Shown: piece after piece, positions 1 to 8,453 of the stretch
How positions within the stretch are numbered: position 1 is the stretch's first letter
How the letters are laid out: the number at the start of each line of letters is the position of its first letter
Assembly (NCBI GenBank): GCA_018714445.1
Contig: DVNK01000053.1
Span: 1-54,141 of the forward strand
Reading direction: 5' to 3'
DNA from: Candidatus Fimadaptatus faecigallinarum
GTDB taxonomy: Bacteria; Bacillota; Clostridia; Christensenellales; Aristaeellaceae
DNA: 54,141 nucleotides
The notes under the pieces: generated by a model
The model's database searches: none
What the model was told of the DNA's origin: nothing
What the model saw: the letters and a program-made list of their open reading frames with translations, nothing else
Program-made: the position numbers and the translations under genes

Positions 1-179
1 ATCTCATAACCCATTGGCGATTCTGGGTTAAATCCGGTTATCTTGACCAGCACGTTATCATCGTCGGCAATGACAACTTCCCCGTCGAAACCATCGATCT
101 CCTCGGCGCATGCAGTCATGGCCAGCATTGAAAATGCCAGCATCAGCATCAGCACGACCGCCCCAACCCTGTACTTCAT
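1..179 (-). CDS. Putative lipoprotein, N-terminal fragment (cut by window start)
   Basis: The reading frame starts at an ATG whose complement lies at 177-179 and runs off the window start, leaving 59 codons. The N-terminus has one Lys and one Arg, a Met/Leu-rich hydrophobic core, and then M-T-A-C, which fits a lipobox with the lipidated Cys near residue 24. The mature part begins with acidic residues (EEIDGFDGE). Two Shine-Dalgarno-like GGAG/GAGG stretches lie just upstream. The product is probably a small protein anchored to the outer face of the membrane. Too little remains to name a family. It has its own promoter in the gap before xpt. Confidence 0.6.
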   Translation of the reverse strand, partial: MKYRVGAVVLMLMLAFSMLAMTACAEEIDGFDGEVVIADDDNVLVKITGFNPESPMGYE

Positions 180-210
180 ATCCTCCAACTCCTCATTTGA
201 TTGTACTTAT

Positions 211-239
211 ATGTTACATCACAAAGAGTTGGCAGTCAA
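211..239 (-). promoter_or_regulatory. Sigma-A type promoter for the lipoprotein fragment
   Basis: On the minus strand TTGACT (239-234) is followed after 17 nt by TAACAT (216-211), about 30 nt before the lipoprotein start. The -35 matches consensus at 5 of 6 positions and the -10 at 4 of 6. The gap between xpt and this gene (180-313) holds no other gene. Confidence 0.5.
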
Positions 240-313
240 TGCCAAAAGCAGCAATGGCAGCCCCATCAGCAGCATTTTTATAACATAACTGCCGATGGCG
301 GCTGCCACGCGAT

Positions 314-886
314 TCAATCCACAAACTCGATAACCCCGGGCTCCATGTGGCTGACTCGCGCCAGCGAGCAGAGGTTGTATCCGAGGCTGACGAGGCGTTC
401 ATGACCGGGCTGGAACGCCTTTTCGATGACGGCGCCAATGCCCACTACGGTTGCGCCGGCCTGCTCGATAATAGAGCAGGCGCCCAGCGCGGCCTCGCCA
501 AACGCCAGGAAGTCGTCTATCACCAGCACGCGGTCGCCGGGCTGGATGTATGCGCGCGAGGCGGTCAGCTGATACTTGGTGCCCTTGGTAAACGACGTGA
601 CCTCGGTCTGTATGAGGCCGTCCTGAAGTATCTTGGAGCGCTGCTTTTTCATTATCAGCAGCGGCAGGCCCAGTATCTCGGCGGTCATCAGCGCCGGGGC
701 AATGCCGGAGGACTCGATGGTGGCCACGCGGGTTGCGCCCGCGCCCTCAAACGCGCGTGCGAATTCCGCGCCGATCTTGCGCATCAGGTCCGGGTCCACC
801 TGATGGTTCAAGAAGCTGTCTACCTTGAGCACGTCACTGTTGAGTGCGATACCCTGCGCGCGTATGCGCTGTTTGAGCAGTTCCAT
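314..886 (-). CDS. xpt: Xanthine phosphoribosyltransferase
   Basis: A cytoplasmic purine-salvage enzyme that makes XMP from xanthine and PRPP. The 190-residue product has the length of Bacillus Xpt (about 194). It aligns by eye over its whole length: an opening M-E-L-L-K-x-x-I, then LKVDSFLNHQVDPDLM near residue 20, TIESSGIAP near residue 60, and the PRPP-binding loop VLVIDDFLAFGEAA near residues 125-138. The start at 886 was chosen because GGGGAGG lies 6 nt upstream and because homologues begin there. A longer in-frame extension upstream has no ribosome site and crosses the likely promoter. No purine riboswitch was seen in the leader, although xpt genes of Firmicutes often have one. The gene appears monocistronic. 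Confidence 0.95.
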   Translation of the reverse strand: MELLKQRIRAQGIALNSDVLKVDSFLNHQVDPDLMRKIGAEFARAFEGAGATRVATIESSGIAPALMTAEILGLPLLIMKKQRSKILQDGLIQTEVTSFTKGTKYQLTASRAYIQPGDRVLVIDDFLAFGEAALGACSIIEQAGATVVGIGAVIEKAFQPGHERLVSLGYNLCSLARVSHMEPGVIEFVD

Positions 887-949
887 AGTCATCCTCCCCG
901 ACGCTGAGCGCCGTGTCATAATAAGTGTGTCACGGAATAAGTGGATTCC

Positions 950-955
950 ATTATA
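950..955 (-). promoter_or_regulatory. Possible -10 element for xpt
   Basis: A TATAAT on the minus strand lies about 65 nt before the xpt start. No good -35 was found at 16-18 nt, so the promoter call rests mostly on the -10 and is tentative. Confidence 0.35.
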
Positions 956-1060
956 TACGCGCGATGTTAAACTATGGCGAATTATGTCCAAAATGGTCGT
1001 AAACGCGCGAAACGCCGCAGCCGCGGGGCATATATGCCGGCGCAGCCGGGCCGCATACGC

Positions 1061-1097
1061 AAAACCCCGGGCTGCATGCCGCGCATGCCACCCGGGG
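1061..1097 (-). terminator. Intrinsic terminator of the isomerase gene
   Basis: On the minus strand CCCCGGG and CCCGGGG enclose a GC-rich loop that itself contains GCATGC palindromes, followed by TTTT. It lies about 22 nt after the stop codon of the gene at 1120-2601. Confidence 0.8.
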
Positions 1098-1119
1098 CAA
1101 GACCCGTTATTATGCCAAA

Positions 1120-2601
1120 TTACGCGAAGGGATTCTCGTCCTTGTAGAGCATGCCCTTGGGCTGGTTGAACGCGACGTCCTCGATGCCCAGCAGCTTCAT
1201 CGCGCTGAACAGCGCCTTGCCGACGCTGCCGAACGCCACCGCGCCGTGATGCGGGTAGTTCTTGGCGATCAGCACATGGCGGTAGAAGCGGTTCATCTCG
1301 GGTATCGCGAATATGCCTATGCCGCCGAAGGACTTGGTGTCGACCGGCAGTATCTCGCCCTGCGCCACGTAGGAGTGCAGCGTGGTATCGGCCGCGCTCT
1401 GCAGGCGGAAGAAGGTGATCTTGCCGGGCTTGATGCGGCCGTCGAGGGTACCGCGGGTGATATCGGGCTCACGGTCGGGCTCGAGCGAGCGCTTCATTAT
1501 CAGCTGATACTTCATCGTCGGGTTGATCAGGTGGCAGGACGGGGTATTGCCGCAGTGGAAGCCCATGAAGGTCTCATTGAGGCGATACTCGTAGGTGCCC
1601 TTGATGCTTTCCTCATACATGTCGCGCGGCACGGAGTTGTTGATGTCCAGCAGCGTGGGCGCGATCTCGGTGGCGCAGGCGCAGATGTACTCGCTCAGCG
1701 CGCCGTAGATATCCACTTCGCACGCTACCGGCATCAGGCGCGACGCCAGGCGGCTGTTGACGTAGCACGGCACGATCTTGAACTCGGTCTGGAATGCCGG
1801 CCAGCACTTGTTGGCGAACGCCACGTACTTGCTCATGCCCTTGTGGGTCTCGGCGAGGTCGAGCAGCGTCAGCTCGTACTGCGCCAGGCGCGGCAGTATG
1901 CCGGGCATCTTGTTGCCTTCGCCGAGTTCCTTTTCCATGTCGGCGATGACCTCGGGTATGCGGGGGTCGTTGGCGTGCTGGTTGTAGGCGACCAGCAGGT
2001 CGAGCTCGGAGTGCTCCTCGACGGCCACGCCCAGGTCGAACAGCGCCTTGATGGGCGCGTTGCACGCCACAAAGTCGTTCGGGCGCGGGCCGAACGCGAG
2101 TATCTTGAGGCCCTTGAGGCCCAGTATGATGCGCGCTACCGGTATGAACTCGGCTATCATGGCCGATACCTCGGCGGCGGTGCCGACCGGGTATTCGGGT
2201 ATGTAAGCCTTCACGCCGCGGATCTTGAGGTTGTAGGACGCGTTGAGCATGCCGCAGTATGCGTCGCCGCGGCCGTCTATCAGGTCATTGCCGCTCTCCT
2301 CGGCCGCCGCGGCGAACATCACCGGGCCGTCGAAGTTCTGCGCGACCAGCGTTTCGGGGGTCTCGGGGCCGAAGTTGCCCAGGTACATGACCAGCGCGTT
2401 GACGCCGTTGGCCTTGAGCTCTTCCAGCGCCTTGAGCGCGTCGGACTCATTTTCGACGGTGGTCATTATCTCGACGATTTCGCCGCCCGCGTTGCGGAAG
2501 GCGTCCACGACCGCCTTGCGGCGGCGCTGGGACAGCTCTATCGGGAAGCAGTCGCGGCTGACGGCAACTATGCCCAGTTTGACCTCGGGTATGTTGTTCA
2601 T
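1120..2601 (-). CDS. L-fucose/L-arabinose isomerase family protein
   Basis: A 493-residue cytoplasmic protein of the FucI/AraA-fold superfamily, whose members interconvert aldoses and ketoses using a divalent metal. The N-terminal half has two Rossmann-like parts (KLGIVAVSRDCF at residue 8; NGVNALVMYLGNFGPE near 65-80). The C-terminal half holds the likely active site, with CEVDIYGALSE near residue 300 and MGFHCGNTPSCH near 355, where FucI/AraA enzymes carry metal-binding Glu, Asp and His. The start has GGAGGAG 7-8 nt upstream. It is transcribed alone between its own promoter and terminator. The exact sugar cannot be read from the sequence. A GH95 fucosidase lies 16 kb away, so fucose is possible but unproven. 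Confidence 0.8.
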   Translation of the reverse strand: MNNIPEVKLGIVAVSRDCFPIELSQRRRKAVVDAFRNAGGEIVEIMTTVENESDALKALEELKANGVNALVMYLGNFGPETPETLVAQNFDGPVMFAAAAEESGNDLIDGRGDAYCGMLNASYNLKIRGVKAYIPEYPVGTAAEVSAMIAEFIPVARIILGLKGLKILAFGPRPNDFVACNAPIKALFDLGVAVEEHSELDLLVAYNQHANDPRIPEVIADMEKELGEGNKMPGILPRLAQYELTLLDLAETHKGMSKYVAFANKCWPAFQTEFKIVPCYVNSRLASRLMPVACEVDIYGALSEYICACATEIAPTLLDINNSVPRDMYEESIKGTYEYRLNETFMGFHCGNTPSCHLINPTMKYQLIMKRSLEPDREPDITRGTLDGRIKPGKITFFRLQSAADTTLHSYVAQGEILPVDTKSFGGIGIFAIPEMNRFYRHVLIAKNYPHHGAVAFGSVGKALFSAMKLLGIEDVAFNQPKGMLYKDENPFA

Positions 2602-2662
2602 TTCAATCTCCTCCGTTTCGTGGCGGCCTTGGCCGCCTGAACGCCGAATCCGGCATACCTAT

Positions 2663-2690
2663 ATTATACCATGTAAACCGCGCCGCGCAA
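2663..2690 (-). promoter_or_regulatory. Promoter of the isomerase gene (extended -10)
   Basis: On the minus strand TTGCGC (2690-2685), a 16-nt spacer and TATAAT (2668-2663) preceded by TGG form an extended -10 promoter about 60 nt before the start codon at 2601. Confidence 0.65.
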
Positions 2691-2749
2691 CAGTTTTTAG
2701 CGCTGCCCCGGCACATTTATTCAAATAAGTGTAAAAGGCGATATCAACC

Positions 2750-2809
2750 GACCTGATCTGCGGCAGGTTCGGGCCGCGGCACAGCAGATCTGTGTTCCTG
2801 CGACAGGTC
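2750..2809. repeat. Interrupted inverted repeats between divergent genes
   Basis: The 338-bp gap between the isomerase (start 2601) and the secreted protein (start 2940) contains GACCTG (2750-2755) facing CAGGTC (2804-2809), GATCTGC (2755-2761) facing GCAGATC (2784-2790), the palindrome CAGATCTG (2785-2792) and a small CCTG/CAGG hairpin (2797-2807). This could be an operator or a structured RNA. No known family was recognised. Confidence 0.4.
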
Positions 2810-2884
2810 TGAGGCGCGTAAATTGGGGTTAATCACCGAATTTTGCAAATTACGGGTTTGTTTGTGTCATATGGCGTACATCGA

Positions 2885-2913
2885 TTGACATGAATATGCA
2901 GCTATGGGAAAAT
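2885..2913 (+). promoter_or_regulatory. Promoter of the secreted protein at 2940
   Basis: A perfect -35 TTGACA (2885-2890) is followed after 17 nt by GAAAAT (2908-2913), a 4/6 match to the -10. Transcription would begin near 2920, which rules out a start codon at 2904 and supports the one at 2940. Confidence 0.55.
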
Positions 2914-2939
2914 ACATAGGACGAGAGGGCGGGCGGTAT

Positions 2940-3923
2940 ATGATGGAGCAGAGTCGAAGTACGGTCAGGCGGGCATGGGCAGCGGTGCTGGCGGTCGCGC
3001 TGGGGTGCATTATGTGCGCCTCGGGATTGGCGATCACGCCCGAACAGTACCAGAAAGCGCTGGAAGAAAACGTGGACGCGTACAGCGGCACGCGATTGTG
3101 GCGTGCGGTTGCGGGTCAGCTGCGCGCCGACGAGGCCTGTGTGATGGACGGCGACGGCACGTTTACGATAGTCGATGAACAGGGCAACGCGTACCTGACG
3201 ACGGACTCGGCGCGCATGAGCATATCGGGCGAGGTGCACGAGGGCAGCATAATAAAGCTCAACGTGCAGGTTACGCCTGTGGACAGCGCGACGCGCCAGT
3301 TCGAGTATCAGGCGTTTTCGCTGAGCGAGATAGCGTTCAAGTCGATGTTGAGCCGCTCGGCGATGGCGAGCGACATGAGCGCGTATCTGTATCTGTACGA
3401 CGTTTACCCGTATGCGATGTGGGCCAATGATTCGGTGTTCGGCGACAACTCGCGCAGCGTGACAACGGCGCTGGGCGGCGTGCTGTACGCGATAAATTCC
3501 AGCTCGTCGCAGGACGCGCAGCGCATCAGCCTGAGCGTGGAGGTGCTGGGACAGGCCGGCGACGAGGACGAGGCCAGGGCGCTGGACAACTTGAACGCCA
3601 ATTACGCGCTGGAGAGCATAAGTTCACTGGTATATGAACTGGACGTGTGCAAGGATACCTGTTCAACGCTGCTAAAGCAGGGCGACAGCGGCGACGCGCC
3701 CGGAGAACTGATGGGCGATATGCGCGCCTGCGCGGCCGAGTACTATGCGCTGGGCGCGGGCGGGTATGCCAAGCTCAACGATCTGACCAACGCGCTGAAT
3801 CCGTGTTTTGAGCAGATGCTCGATGCGATAAGCGCGCTGGAGGGCGAGATAAGTCCCGAAATGCTGGAAGCGCTCGACTCGGCCATTGACGGCATGAACG
3901 CCGCGCTCAAGCTCATGTACTGA
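2940..3923 (+). CDS. Secreted protein of unknown function
   Basis: The 327-residue product opens with a signal peptide: RR near residue 10, a hydrophobic core (AWAAVLAVALGCIM), and a likely cleavage after ASGLA near residue 32. No catalytic motif was recognised. Residues 75-150 look beta-rich (short segments on cell-surface-like themes such as TFTIVDEQGNAYL). The last 100 residues are helical, with a Cys pair (CKDTC) and a closing segment in which Leu/Met alternate with acidic residues. A start one codon later (2943) is equally possible because the gene begins ATGATG. It stands alone between its own promoter and a GC-rich hairpin. I do not recognise the family. Confidence 0.7.
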   Translation: MMEQSRSTVRRAWAAVLAVALGCIMCASGLAITPEQYQKALEENVDAYSGTRLWRAVAGQLRADEACVMDGDGTFTIVDEQGNAYLTTDSARMSISGEVHEGSIIKLNVQVTPVDSATRQFEYQAFSLSEIAFKSMLSRSAMASDMSAYLYLYDVYPYAMWANDSVFGDNSRSVTTALGGVLYAINSSSSQDAQRISLSVEVLGQAGDEDEARALDNLNANYALESISSLVYELDVCKDTCSTLLKQGDSGDAPGELMGDMRACAAEYYALGAGGYAKLNDLTNALNPCFEQMLDAISALEGEISPEMLEALDSAIDGMNAALKLMY

Positions 3924-3935
3924 GCCGACGCGGCG

Positions 3936-3963
3936 GCCGCAGGGCGCGGCGGGCGCTTTTTTT
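3936..3963 (+). terminator. Probable terminator after the secreted protein
   Basis: A short imperfect GC hairpin (GCCGC facing GCGGC) and GC-rich spacer end in seven T residues (3957-3963), just downstream of the stop codon at 3923. Confidence 0.5.
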
Positions 3964-4166
3964 ATGCCTGAAAGCGGCGTTGTGGCAGCAATTTCCATAT
4001 ATGGCAGGCCGGGCCAGTTTGCGCGTACCGGGATGTCATCGGGCGCGCTTGCGCGGCGCCGCATTGCGCCGGCGGACGAATAATTTCCCTTACAATGCAG
4101 ACAATAACTCCGAACCTCAGGGCGGCCTGCGGGCTGCGTAAAAAAGCGATGAACGGAGTTGGGCAT

Positions 4167-4736
4167 ATGAGGGCAACCGGAATAGTGCGCAGGATAGACG
4201 AGCTGGGGCGCGTGGTTATACCCAAGGAGATCAGGCGCACGCTGCGAATACGCGAAGGCGATCCGCTGGAAATATACACGGATCACGACGGCGAGGTAGT
4301 GCTCAAGAAGTATTCGCCGATAGGCGAGATAGCCAGCGTCGCCAAGGATTACACCGACGCGCTGCTCAGGACGCTGGGCCATGTGGCGATAATCACCGAC
4401 CGGGACGTGGTCGTATCGGCGTCGGGCTCGCCTAAAAAGGAGCTGTGGGAAAAGCCGATCTCAAGCGAGATGGAAAGCGCCATGCACAATCGCCAGCTGC
4501 TGAGGCTGGGCGAGATAGACGGCGCCGACGCGCGCACGGGCGTGCGGCTGATACCGGTGACCGGCGAAGAGCTGCAGACGCGCTACGTCAGCCAGATAAT
4601 AAGCCCGATAATCGCCGACGGCGAAGTCGTGGGGTGCGTAGTGCTGATGGGCCGGGAAGGCGAGCATATGGGCGACGTCGAGGCCAAGGTCGTCGAGACC
4701 ACGGCCAGCCTGGTGGGCCGTCAGATGGAGCAGTAG
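4167..4736 (+). CDS. spoVT: Stage V sporulation protein T, AbrB-family regulator
   Basis: SpoVT is a forespore transcription factor that tunes sigma-G-dependent genes. The 189-residue product begins MRATGIVRRIDELGRV, nearly identical to the AbrB-type swapped-hairpin DNA-binding domain of Bacillus SpoVT, and continues VIPKEIRRTLRIREGDPLEI. Residues 60-180 form the GAF-like C-terminal domain, with ISPIIADGEVVGCVVLMG near 150 and a final helix (VETTASLVGRQM). The start at 4167 has GGAG 8 nt upstream and matches homologue starts. The reading frame is open for 24 more codons upstream, but these do not resemble the family. Next to spoVB-like, mazG and rqcP it keeps the Bacillus order spoVT-yabM-yabN-yabO. 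Confidence 0.95.
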   Translation: MRATGIVRRIDELGRVVIPKEIRRTLRIREGDPLEIYTDHDGEVVLKKYSPIGEIASVAKDYTDALLRTLGHVAIITDRDVVVSASGSPKKELWEKPISSEMESAMHNRQLLRLGEIDGADARTGVRLIPVTGEELQTRYVSQIISPIIADGEVVGCVVLMGREGEHMGDVEAKVVETTASLVGRQMEQ

Positions 4737-4856
4737 CCCCGCGCCAACATGGACGTCATCCGCACAGGAAGGCGTCCATTTAACTTATTTTGCCTGCATC
4801 GGCACGGTATATGCCCAATTTGCGGGCTTTCCGGGGATATATTCACGGTTTTATGC

Positions 4857-4885
4857 TTTATTATTCGCGCAAAGCGTGGTATAAT
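4857..4885 (+). promoter_or_regulatory. Promoter of the spoVB-mazG operon (extended -10)
   Basis: TATAAT (4880-4885) preceded by TGG forms an extended -10, with a weak TTTATT at -35 (4857-4862, 17-nt spacer). It lies about 47 nt before the start codon at 4932. Confidence 0.6.
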
Positions 4886-4931
4886 CTGCCTGCGATGTAA
4901 GTGCCCGGCTCGTTCGGGGCAAGGAAGGGCG

Positions 4932-6581
4932 ATGCGTGAAATGAAGGGCAAAAAGAAGACCAAATCATTCCTTGCGGGTGCGGCGATACTGGGTATTGCC
5001 GGACTGATATGCAAGGTCATAGGCGCGGTATACCGCATACCGCTTTCAAATTATATACTGCATAAGGAAGGCATTGCATATTATCAGATAGCTTACCCGG
5101 TGTACACGGCGCTGCTGGTGGTGTCCAGCGCGGGTCTGCCCACTGCGATATCGCGCATGGTGGCCCAGCGCGTGCAGCAGGGCCGCGAGCGCGACGCGCT
5201 CAGCGTGTTCCACTGGTCGCTGATGCTGCTGCTGGCGATAGGCATCGTGACCAGCGCGGCCATGGCGCTTTTCTGCCGGCCGATCGCGCGGATGCTGGGC
5301 AATGAAGGCGCGAGTTTCGCGCTGCTTGCGATAGCGCCGGCGCTAATGCTGGTGGCGGTCATGTCGGCGTATCGGGGCTACTTTCAGGGCATGCAGAACA
5401 TGACGCCCACGGCGGTATCGCAGTTGATAGAGCAGATAGGCAAGCTCGCGGCGGGCTTTCCGCTGGCGGCGTATATGATGCGATACGGGCCGGAATACGG
5501 CGCGGCGGGCGCGCTGCTGGGCGTGTCGATATCCGAAGGACTGGCGCTATTGTACGTGGCGTATCGCAAGCTGCGCTACTCGGGCGAACTGAAAAAGCGG
5601 TTGCGCTGGGCCGATGGCCGCGCGCACATCACGCATGACGGCCGCGAGCGCGGCGCGCAGATCATCAAAGGCGTCGTATCCATTGCGGTGCCGATCACGA
5701 TAGGCGCGTCGATAATGCCGCTGGTCGGCATGACCGATACCATGATAGTCATAAACCGCCTGCAGGATATAGGGTTTGCCAAGGACGTGGCCACCAATCT
5801 GTACGGACTGTTCACCGGCAATGTCAATACGGTCGTCAATATGCCGCAGGTGCTGACTGTGGCGCTGTCGATGGCGCTGGTGCCCGCGATAACCGCGCAC
5901 ATGACTGCGCGCAACTATCGCGCGATGAAGTTTACGGTGCGCCAGGGCATGAAACTCGCCTGGATGATAGGCATGCCGTGCTTCATAGGACTGCTGATGC
6001 TGGCCAAGCCCGTCATGCGGCTGCTGTACTCCAGTTACAGCGCGGAAGATCTGAACACCATGGCCGGATTGCTGCGCATAATGTCGCTGGCCATAATGTT
6101 TCTGTCGGTGGTGCAGACGACCACGGGCATTTTGCAGGGCCTGGGTCGGATAATAGTGCCGGTCATATCGCTGGCGATAGGCGCGGTGTTCAAGGTGGTA
6201 ATAAACTACGTGCTGGTGGGCGTGCCTTCGATAAACATATACGGCGCGCCGATAGGCACGATAGTGTGCTACGCGGTCGCGGCGGGATTGAACTCGTTCA
6301 TGATATGCTTTATAACGCGCACGCGCTTCTCGTTCGGCGAGACGATAGGCAAACCCGCGATAGCGGCGCTGACGATGGCGTTCGTGCTGGCGATAATGAT
6401 GGTCGCACTGCCGCAGTATGCCGACAGCCGCGTGTTTGCGCTGGTAGGGGTATGCGTGGGCGCGGCGGTGTATGCGCTGATGCTGGTGCTGACCGGCGCG
6501 ATCACACCCGAGGACATGGCGATAGTGCCCGGCGGCGCGCGCATAACCGCGCTGATGCGGCGCATGGGCATATGGAGGTAA
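4932..6581 (+). CDS. SpoVB/YabM-type polysaccharide (lipid) flippase
   Basis: A 549-residue integral membrane protein of the MATE/PST (MurJ-like) superfamily. Relatives flip lipid-linked wall precursors or act in spore cortex assembly. After a basic N-terminus (KGKKKTK) come about 14 hydrophobic segments, beginning FLAGAAILGIAGLICKVIGAVYRIPL and YYQIAYPVYTALLVVSSAGLPTAISRMVA, the signature of the SpoVB/YtgP group. The start at 4932 has GGAAGG upstream. The frame is open further upstream but crosses the promoter at 4880. The stop codon TAA lies inside the ribosome site of mazG, one base before its ATG, so the two genes are translationally coupled. Position between spoVT and yabN matches Bacillus yabM. 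Confidence 0.88.
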   Translation: MREMKGKKKTKSFLAGAAILGIAGLICKVIGAVYRIPLSNYILHKEGIAYYQIAYPVYTALLVVSSAGLPTAISRMVAQRVQQGRERDALSVFHWSLMLLLAIGIVTSAAMALFCRPIARMLGNEGASFALLAIAPALMLVAVMSAYRGYFQGMQNMTPTAVSQLIEQIGKLAAGFPLAAYMMRYGPEYGAAGALLGVSISEGLALLYVAYRKLRYSGELKKRLRWADGRAHITHDGRERGAQIIKGVVSIAVPITIGASIMPLVGMTDTMIVINRLQDIGFAKDVATNLYGLFTGNVNTVVNMPQVLTVALSMALVPAITAHMTARNYRAMKFTVRQGMKLAWMIGMPCFIGLLMLAKPVMRLLYSSYSAEDLNTMAGLLRIMSLAIMFLSVVQTTTGILQGLGRIIVPVISLAIGAVFKVVINYVLVGVPSINIYGAPIGTIVCYAVAAGLNSFMICFITRTRFSFGETIGKPAIAALTMAFVLAIMMVALPQYADSRVFALVGVCVGAAVYALMLVLTGAITPEDMAIVPGGARITALMRRMGIWR

Positions 6582-6582
6582 C

Positions 6583-8034
6583 ATGATATACATTGTGGGA
6601 CTGGGCCCGGGCGACGCGGGCAGCGTGACGCCGCACGCGCTGGAGGCCATGAGGAACTGCGGCCGGGTGCTGCTGCGCACCGAGGCGCTGGACGCAGGCG
6701 GATATCTGGGCGCGGCGGGCATTAAGTACGAAGCGCTGGACGGCCTGTACGAGAGCGCGGGCGACTTTGACAGCCTGTGCGCCGCGATTGCCGGGCGGGT
6801 AATGGACAGCGCCGCCGAATGCGATACGGCGTACGCGGTTGCCGATCTGGCTGAAGCCAGCGTGGGCGAGCTGCTCAGGCGGCTGCCCGGCGGCAAAGGC
6901 GCGCCCAAGGTCAAACTGGTGCCGGGCGTGAGTCCATGCGCGGCGGCCACGGCAGGTTTGTCGGGCGAATACCAGATAGTGGACGGCGCCGCATGGCAGA
7001 GCGCGCACCTGAATCCACGGCTGCCGCTGGTGATACGCGAGCTGGACACGCGATTGCTGGCCAGCGAGCTGAAGGTGCGGCTGCTGGAGCGGTATCCTGC
7101 GGATGCGCGCGTCAGGTTCTTTGCAGGCGACGCGGCGTGGCGCGGGGGCTATGAGATAACGCTGGAACAGCTCGACCGTCAGGCGAGGTATGACCACACC
7201 GTATCGGCGCGGCTGGACGCGCTGGAGCTGGACGCGCTGAGCGAGCGCGTGATGGCATCGGACGACGACGTGCGGTTTGATTTTGAGCATCTGGTCGAGA
7301 TAGTGCGCCGGCTGCGCGCGCCGGACGGCTGCCCGTGGGACCGCGAACAGACCCATGAGAGCCTGCGCTCGACGATGATCGAGGAATGCTATGAGGCGAT
7401 TGAGCGCATTGACCGCCAGGACTGGGCGGGGCTGTACGACGAGCTGGGCGATGTGCTGCTGCAGGTCGTGATGCATGCGCAGATAGCCGACGAACACGGC
7501 GAGTTCGCGATAGGCGACGTGACCAACGCCATATGCCGCAAGATGATATTCCGGCACAGCCACATATTCGGCGACGATACGGCCGCCGATGCGCGCGAGG
7601 TGCTCAAGCTCTGGGAGGAGCGCAAGCGCCGCGAAAAGGGCCAGCGCACCGTGGGCGAGACCATGGACGGCGTGGGCCGCAACCTGCCGGCGCTTATGCG
7701 CGCCGACAAGGTGCAGGCCAAGGCCGCGCGCGCCGGGTTCGACTGGGATGCGCCCGAGGACGCGCTGGTCAAGGTGTCCGAGGAGGCCGGCGAGGTCGCT
7801 CAGGCGCTGCGCGATAGGACGAATGTGGTTGAAGAACTGGGCGATCTGCTGTTTGCGTGCGTGAACGTGGCGCGACTGGCAGGCGTGGACTCCGAACAGG
7901 CGCTGCGCGCCGCGACCGATAAATTCATGGACAGGTTTACGCGCATGGAACGCGCGATACTTGACGACGGCAAGCAATTGACGTCGATGACACTTGAGCA
8001 AATGGACGAATACTGGGACAGAATCAAACACTGA
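6583..8034 (+). CDS. mazG: YabN-type fusion: tetrapyrrole methylase-like domain plus tandem MazG
   Basis: The 483-residue protein fuses an N-terminal SAM-dependent tetrapyrrole-methylase-like domain (residues 1-215, opening IYIVGLGPGD) to two MazG NTP-pyrophosphohydrolase domains. The first MazG domain starts at LRAPDGCPWDREQTHESL near 245 and has the metal-binding EECYE ... DELGD pattern. The second (near 395-440) has SEEAGEVAQ ... EELGDLLF. MazG hydrolyses NTPs to NMP and pyrophosphate, a house-cleaning role; the methylase-like part has no proven reaction. Length and architecture match Bacillus YabN. GGAGG lies 4 nt before the ATG, overlapping the end of the flippase gene. Confidence 0.92.
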   Translation: MIYIVGLGPGDAGSVTPHALEAMRNCGRVLLRTEALDAGGYLGAAGIKYEALDGLYESAGDFDSLCAAIAGRVMDSAAECDTAYAVADLAEASVGELLRRLPGGKGAPKVKLVPGVSPCAAATAGLSGEYQIVDGAAWQSAHLNPRLPLVIRELDTRLLASELKVRLLERYPADARVRFFAGDAAWRGGYEITLEQLDRQARYDHTVSARLDALELDALSERVMASDDDVRFDFEHLVEIVRRLRAPDGCPWDREQTHESLRSTMIEECYEAIERIDRQDWAGLYDELGDVLLQVVMHAQIADEHGEFAIGDVTNAICRKMIFRHSHIFGDDTAADAREVLKLWEERKRREKGQRTVGETMDGVGRNLPALMRADKVQAKAARAGFDWDAPEDALVKVSEEAGEVAQALRDRTNVVEELGDLLFACVNVARLAGVDSEQALRAATDKFMDRFTRMERAILDDGKQLTSMTLEQMDEYWDRIKH

Positions 8035-8053
8035 TTTCGGGGAGGATATTGAA

Positions 8054-8338
8054 ATGAATAAGACTGATTTCGTTGCCGAGATAGCCAAGGCGTCCGGAGT
8101 GACCAAGGCCGATACCGAGCGCGTGCTGAGCGCGTTTGAGGACGTCGTGATAGCCGCGCTGAAGGCCGGCGACAAGGTGCAGCTGACCGGATTTGGCGTG
8201 TTCGAGAGCAAGGCGCGCGCCGCGCGCACTGTACGCAACCCCGCGACCGGCGAGATGATGGACATAGCGGCGACCAGCGTCGCGTCGTTCAAGCCCGGCA
8301 AACGCCTCAAGGATGCCGTCGGCGGCGAGGCTGAATAA
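8054..8338 (+). CDS. hup: HU-family DNA-binding protein
   Basis: A 94-residue histone-like protein that bends and compacts DNA as a dimer. It begins MNKTDFVAEIAKASGVTKAD, has the core GDKVQLTGFGVFESKARAAR near residues 40-60 and the arm region RNPATGEMMDIAAT, and ends in FKPGKRLKDAVGG, all standard HU features. GGAGG lies 8 nt before the ATG. The gene sits 19 nt after mazG, an arrangement also seen around the yabN region of other Clostridia. A stem-loop follows it. Confidence 0.95.
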   Translation: MNKTDFVAEIAKASGVTKADTERVLSAFEDVVIAALKAGDKVQLTGFGVFESKARAARTVRNPATGEMMDIAATSVASFKPGKRLKDAVGGEAE

Positions 8339-8358
8339 CTAAAGCGCAACTCAATGGC

Positions 8359-8401
8359 AAAGGGCGGGCTGCTTTCGCGGTGCGACAGCGCTCCGCCCTT
8401 T
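8359..8401 (+). terminator. Stem-loop after hup
   Basis: AAAGGGCGG (8359-8367) pairs with CCGCCCTTT (8393-8401), a perfect 9-bp stem. No T-run follows, so it may be a weak terminator, a processing site or an mRNA stabiliser between hup and rqcP. Confidence 0.5.
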
Positions 8402-8453
8402 AGCCGTATAAAGTTGTAATTTGACAATTATTTGGTTTTTTGGAGGACTTTTG

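Noticed and set aside
887..1060. Purine riboswitch in the xpt leader
   Set aside because: Expected from Bacillus, but none of the conserved junction or loop sequences is present on the minus strand; only a TATAAT box was found.
1246..2640. Open plus-strand frame of 464 codons opposite the isomerase gene
   Set aside because: It is the antisense shadow of a clear gene: high-GC codon bias removes stops, the product is full of His/Arg/Val without motifs, and there is no ribosome site.
8421..8453. TTGACA at 8421 as an rqcP promoter, and an earlier rqcP start at 8421
   Set aside because: No -10 box lies at 16-18 nt because the ribosome site occupies that place, and the extra N-terminal residues do not resemble the family.
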